Assembly (NCBI GenBank): GCA_019747615.1
Contig: JAIEQQ010000468.1
Location: 1 to 7,763, forward strand
DNA length: 7,763 nt
From: Phycisphaerales bacterium
GTDB taxonomy: Bacteria; Planctomycetota; Phycisphaerae; Phycisphaerales; UBA1924
Direction of reading: 5' to 3'
Shown: positions 5,857 through 7,763 of the stretch, piece after piece
How the letters are laid out: every line of letters starts with the position of its first letter
Numbering within the stretch: the stretch's first letter is position 1
Made by a program: the position numbers and the translations under genes
The notes under the pieces: model-generated
The model's input: the letters and a program-made list of their open reading frames with translations, nothing else
What the model was told of the DNA's origin: nothing
Databases searched by the model: none

Positions 5857-7431
5857 TTACTTCAGGCTGCCGCGCTCGACAAGATTCTGGCGAACGAGCG
5901 AGAGCACCGGCGGCCAGAGGAGGTAGTCGCCGCGATCGTCGGGCATGGTCTGCGTGAAGCGGAAGTTGTTGTTGAGGATGCCGTCGGGCCCGACGGCGCT
6001 GATGATGAAGCGGTTGCCGGGAATCGAGAGCTCGAACTGGGGCGTGCGAACGCCGAGGATCTCGGGGAAGACGACGATCGGGAAGTCTTTGCCGCTGGTC
6101 GAGGTCAGGTAGTTGACGAATCGCTTCTTCGTCGGGTCCATGGTGTCAAGGTCCACCTCGGGGACGATCGACGGGCGACACGCCGCGAGCGTGGGCGGGA
6201 TGTTGCGCTGGGCGAGCTGGAAGGCGTACGCCGCCAGGGCCATGCGTGTGCCGGCGGCTTCGGCCTTGACGACCGTGCGCTGCGGGAGGAGTGTGTCAAG
6301 GTCGGCGACCATCGAATCGACGAGCGCGTAACGTGCACGGTCCAGACGGGCGTAGTCCGAGGCGGTCTTGAGGCGCGGGTCGAACGGGTCGAGCTTCCAG
6401 CGGGCGTCGAAATCGGCGAAGACGCCGCGGACGCGTTGGGCGGTCTCGGTCGTGTTGGCGTGGATCGAGCGGAGCGACTCCCACTTGGCCTGCTCGCTGA
6501 ACATACGGATGGGGCGCTCTTTGCTGATGATCCGCGAGAGGAAACGCGACCAGCGTTCCTGATCCGGACCGGCGCCGGGAACCATCACCTGAGCGACGAG
6601 CTGCTCGGCAGCGATCAAGTTGGCTTGCGGCGACGTCAGGCGATCGAGTCCGAGCATTCCGCCGGCTCGCTTGAGTCGCTTGATCACGTCGCGGAGTTGC
6701 TCGGCGGTGAGCCCGTGCGTGTCTTTGCGGCTGTCGACATACGCCACATCGCGGATGCGCATGAGGGCCAGCGTGAGCGCGTTGAGCCCCCAGCTCTTCT
6801 CCTCAAGGAACTCGCGATCGGCCATCATGCGGCCGATCCAGCAGAGACGGACCAGTTGATCCATCGCGTCGGCGGGCTTGCCGGCCTCGACGAGGCGGGT
6901 CGCCTCGGCTTGGATGAGCAGCTCGATCCACGCGAAACGCTTCATATACAGGAAATCGGACTGAGCCAGAATCGCCGGATCGCCGAGTTCGACGTACATC
7001 TTGGTGATGACGAGGTTGGGATCGATATCCGCCGCGGCGTCGGCGCCGTAGGGCAGAGAGATCGCGTAGGCCTTCTTCCACGCCTCCTCATCGGTGACCT
7101 TCTTGACGGCGGCGAGCACCTCGCGCTGCGGCGCAGCATCAACCCACGCCTGCACCGCCGGCCAATCGGTCATGCCCGGCTGGAGCATCGCGGCTCGCTT
7201 GGCGTCAATGAGGGCCGCGGGCGGCGCGTCCATCTTGGCCAGGATCGGGAAGAGCACGCGATCAGCGGAGACCTCGGGCTTGATGTTCGAGTAGAGGGTG
7301 TTGGCGCGTTTGATGAAGTCGTCGGCCGCGGCGGCTACGCCGGTCAGCACGAAGACTGAAAAAGCGATCGCCAAAGAACACAGGGCGCGACGCCCCGGGA
7401 TCAAGAGACGGGGTTTTTCCATAGTCAGCAT
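5857..7431 (-). CDS. Large secreted protein of unknown function
   Basis: I do not recognise a characterised family. The 524-residue protein has a clear signal peptide: basic MLTMEKPRLLIPGRR, hydrophobic core ALCSLAIAFSVFVLTGV, and likely cleavage after AAAA near residue 36. Residues about 40-410 look mainly helical, with many Ala, Leu, Arg and Asp (e.g. MDQLVRLCWIGRMMADREFLEEKSWGL, QLRDVIKRLKRAGGMLGLDRL, MALAAYAFQLAQRNIPPTL). The last 80 or so residues look like a small beta-rich unit with FELSIPGNRFIISAVGPDGILNNN (466-489). Similar GNRF..S.GPDG endings occur in uncharacterised planctomycete secreted proteins, as far as I recall. ATG 7431 is preferred because GGAG (7441-7444) sits 9 bases upstream; 7422 and 7446 are alternatives with poorer sites. 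It is the first gene of the minus-strand block and is divergent from the gene at the right edge. Expression and export are likely; the function is unknown. Confidence 0.8.
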   Translation of the reverse strand: MLTMEKPRLLIPGRRALCSLAIAFSVFVLTGVAAAADDFIKRANTLYSNIKPEVSADRVLFPILAKMDAPPAALIDAKRAAMLQPGMTDWPAVQAWVDAAPQREVLAAVKKVTDEEAWKKAYAISLPYGADAAADIDPNLVITKMYVELGDPAILAQSDFLYMKRFAWIELLIQAEATRLVEAGKPADAMDQLVRLCWIGRMMADREFLEEKSWGLNALTLALMRIRDVAYVDSRKDTHGLTAEQLRDVIKRLKRAGGMLGLDRLTSPQANLIAAEQLVAQVMVPGAGPDQERWSRFLSRIISKERPIRMFSEQAKWESLRSIHANTTETAQRVRGVFADFDARWKLDPFDPRLKTASDYARLDRARYALVDSMVADLDTLLPQRTVVKAEAAGTRMALAAYAFQLAQRNIPPTLAACRPSIVPEVDLDTMDPTKKRFVNYLTSTSGKDFPIVVFPEILGVRTPQFELSIPGNRFIISAVGPDGILNNNFRFTQTMPDDRGDYLLWPPVLSLVRQNLVERGSLK

Positions 7432-7654
7432 CGAAGGGGGCTCCATCGGGAAGGAGCGACATCGTAGCCGAAATCGCGCGGGGCGTGGAGGGCGTTGACG
7501 AGGCGGCGTTCTGCACGAGGCCACGCGGCAGACGACGAAGCTCAGGGGCGACCCGCGCACGGCGGAAGCCTCGCATTTCGGCCGGCGCAGGGCGTATGTC
7601 CTACCCTCAGCGTCGCACGCCGGATGACCCAGGGTGCATTGAGGCCACGCCACC
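7432..7654. other. Divergent intergenic region
   Basis: It separates the secreted-protein gene (-) from the right-edge gene (+) and must hold promoters for both if each has its own. On the minus strand TACGAT (7472-7477) is a weak -10 candidate about 45 bases before the start, without a clear -35 box. No repeat or RNA gene was seen. Confidence 0.4.
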
Positions 7655-7763
7655 ATGACCGCCACGCCGCCCCCCCCCACCCCCCACCACTCCCCTCAGC
7701 CGCCGCGAATCGGCAGCCTGATCACGTTGCTTGGGAATCTGTCTCCGATGATCGAGATCATCG
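7655..7763 (+). CDS. Start of an unrecognised protein, cut by the right edge
   Basis: Open frame from ATG 7655 to the window end (36 codons). It begins with a Pro/His-rich head (MTATPPPPTPHHSPQPP) followed by a hydrophobic stretch RIGSLITLLGNLSPMIEII. Of the last 21 codons, 17 end in G or C, as expected of a coding frame here; a competing frame from ATG 7623 has only about 9 of 21. GAGG (7641-7644) is a distant ribosome binding site. The head contains runs of nine and six C (7670-7678, 7680-7685), where a base-count error would move the frame, so the exact start is uncertain. Too short to assign a family. Confidence 0.45.
   Translation, partial: MTATPPPPTPHHSPQPPRIGSLITLLGNLSPMIEII

Noticed and set aside
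5818..7359. A 513-codon open frame on the plus strand, antisense to the secreted protein gene
   Set aside because: Composition is Arg/Gly/Asp/Glu-rich without signal, domain or ribosome binding site, as expected for a mirror frame in G+C-rich DNA. The minus-strand frame has a clean signal peptide and a ribosome binding site.
7447..7680. Longer N-terminus for the secreted protein
   Set aside because: The added residues are Cys/Arg/Pro-rich, include translated C-run DNA, and would place about 80 residues before the signal peptide.
1..7763. CRISPR array, tRNA, rRNA, insertion sequence or integrase
   Set aside because: No regularly spaced repeats, cloverleaf-type sequences, terminal inverted repeats or transposase/integrase motifs were seen by eye.

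Overview
The window is a G+C-rich bacterial fragment (mostly above 60% G+C) with short intergenic spaces. It looks like a planctomycete, possibly of the Phycisphaerae. That placement is an inference from base composition, from the style of the large secreted orphan protein at 5857-7431 with its C-terminal VGPDG element, and from an ISC-type iron-sulfur operon outside the usual proteobacterial layout. No rRNA, tRNA, CRISPR array, transposase or integrase was seen.

Positions 1-2555 (+ strand) hold an iron-sulfur cluster assembly operon. It consists of the C-terminal two thirds of the cysteine desulfurase IscS, then two unexpected small genes (a HEPN-domain protein and an unrecognised 106-residue protein), then the scaffold IscU and an A-type carrier (IscA/ErpA-like). 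A hairpin with a T-run closes it. IscS supplies sulfur from cysteine, IscU assembles the cluster, and the A-type protein passes it to target proteins. The two inserted genes have visibly lower G+C and are tightly coupled to their neighbours (4-base gap, ATGA overlap, and an iscU ribosome binding site inside the end of the second gene). This cassette is the most unusual thing in the window. No iscR, hscB, hscA or fdx is present here.

Positions 2556-3279 (+ strand) hold a roughly 300-base non-coding stretch and a tandem-ACT-domain protein with a strong ribosome binding site, probably a small amino-acid-binding regulator. It converges on the minus-strand block at a strong hairpin (3329-3353).

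Positions 3444-7431 (- strand) carry three genes read right to left: a large secreted protein of unknown function (524 aa), a thioredoxin reductase (TrxB), and an exported TlpA-like thioredoxin with a helical-repeat C-terminus. A perfect 19-base inverted repeat lies just upstream of a possible extended -10 element in front of the TlpA-like gene. The redox pair and the iron-sulfur operon both deal with thiol and sulfur chemistry, but nothing in the sequence proves they are linked.

Positions 7432-7654 are a divergent intergenic region. A proline-rich, otherwise unrecognised coding region starts at 7655 and runs off the right edge.
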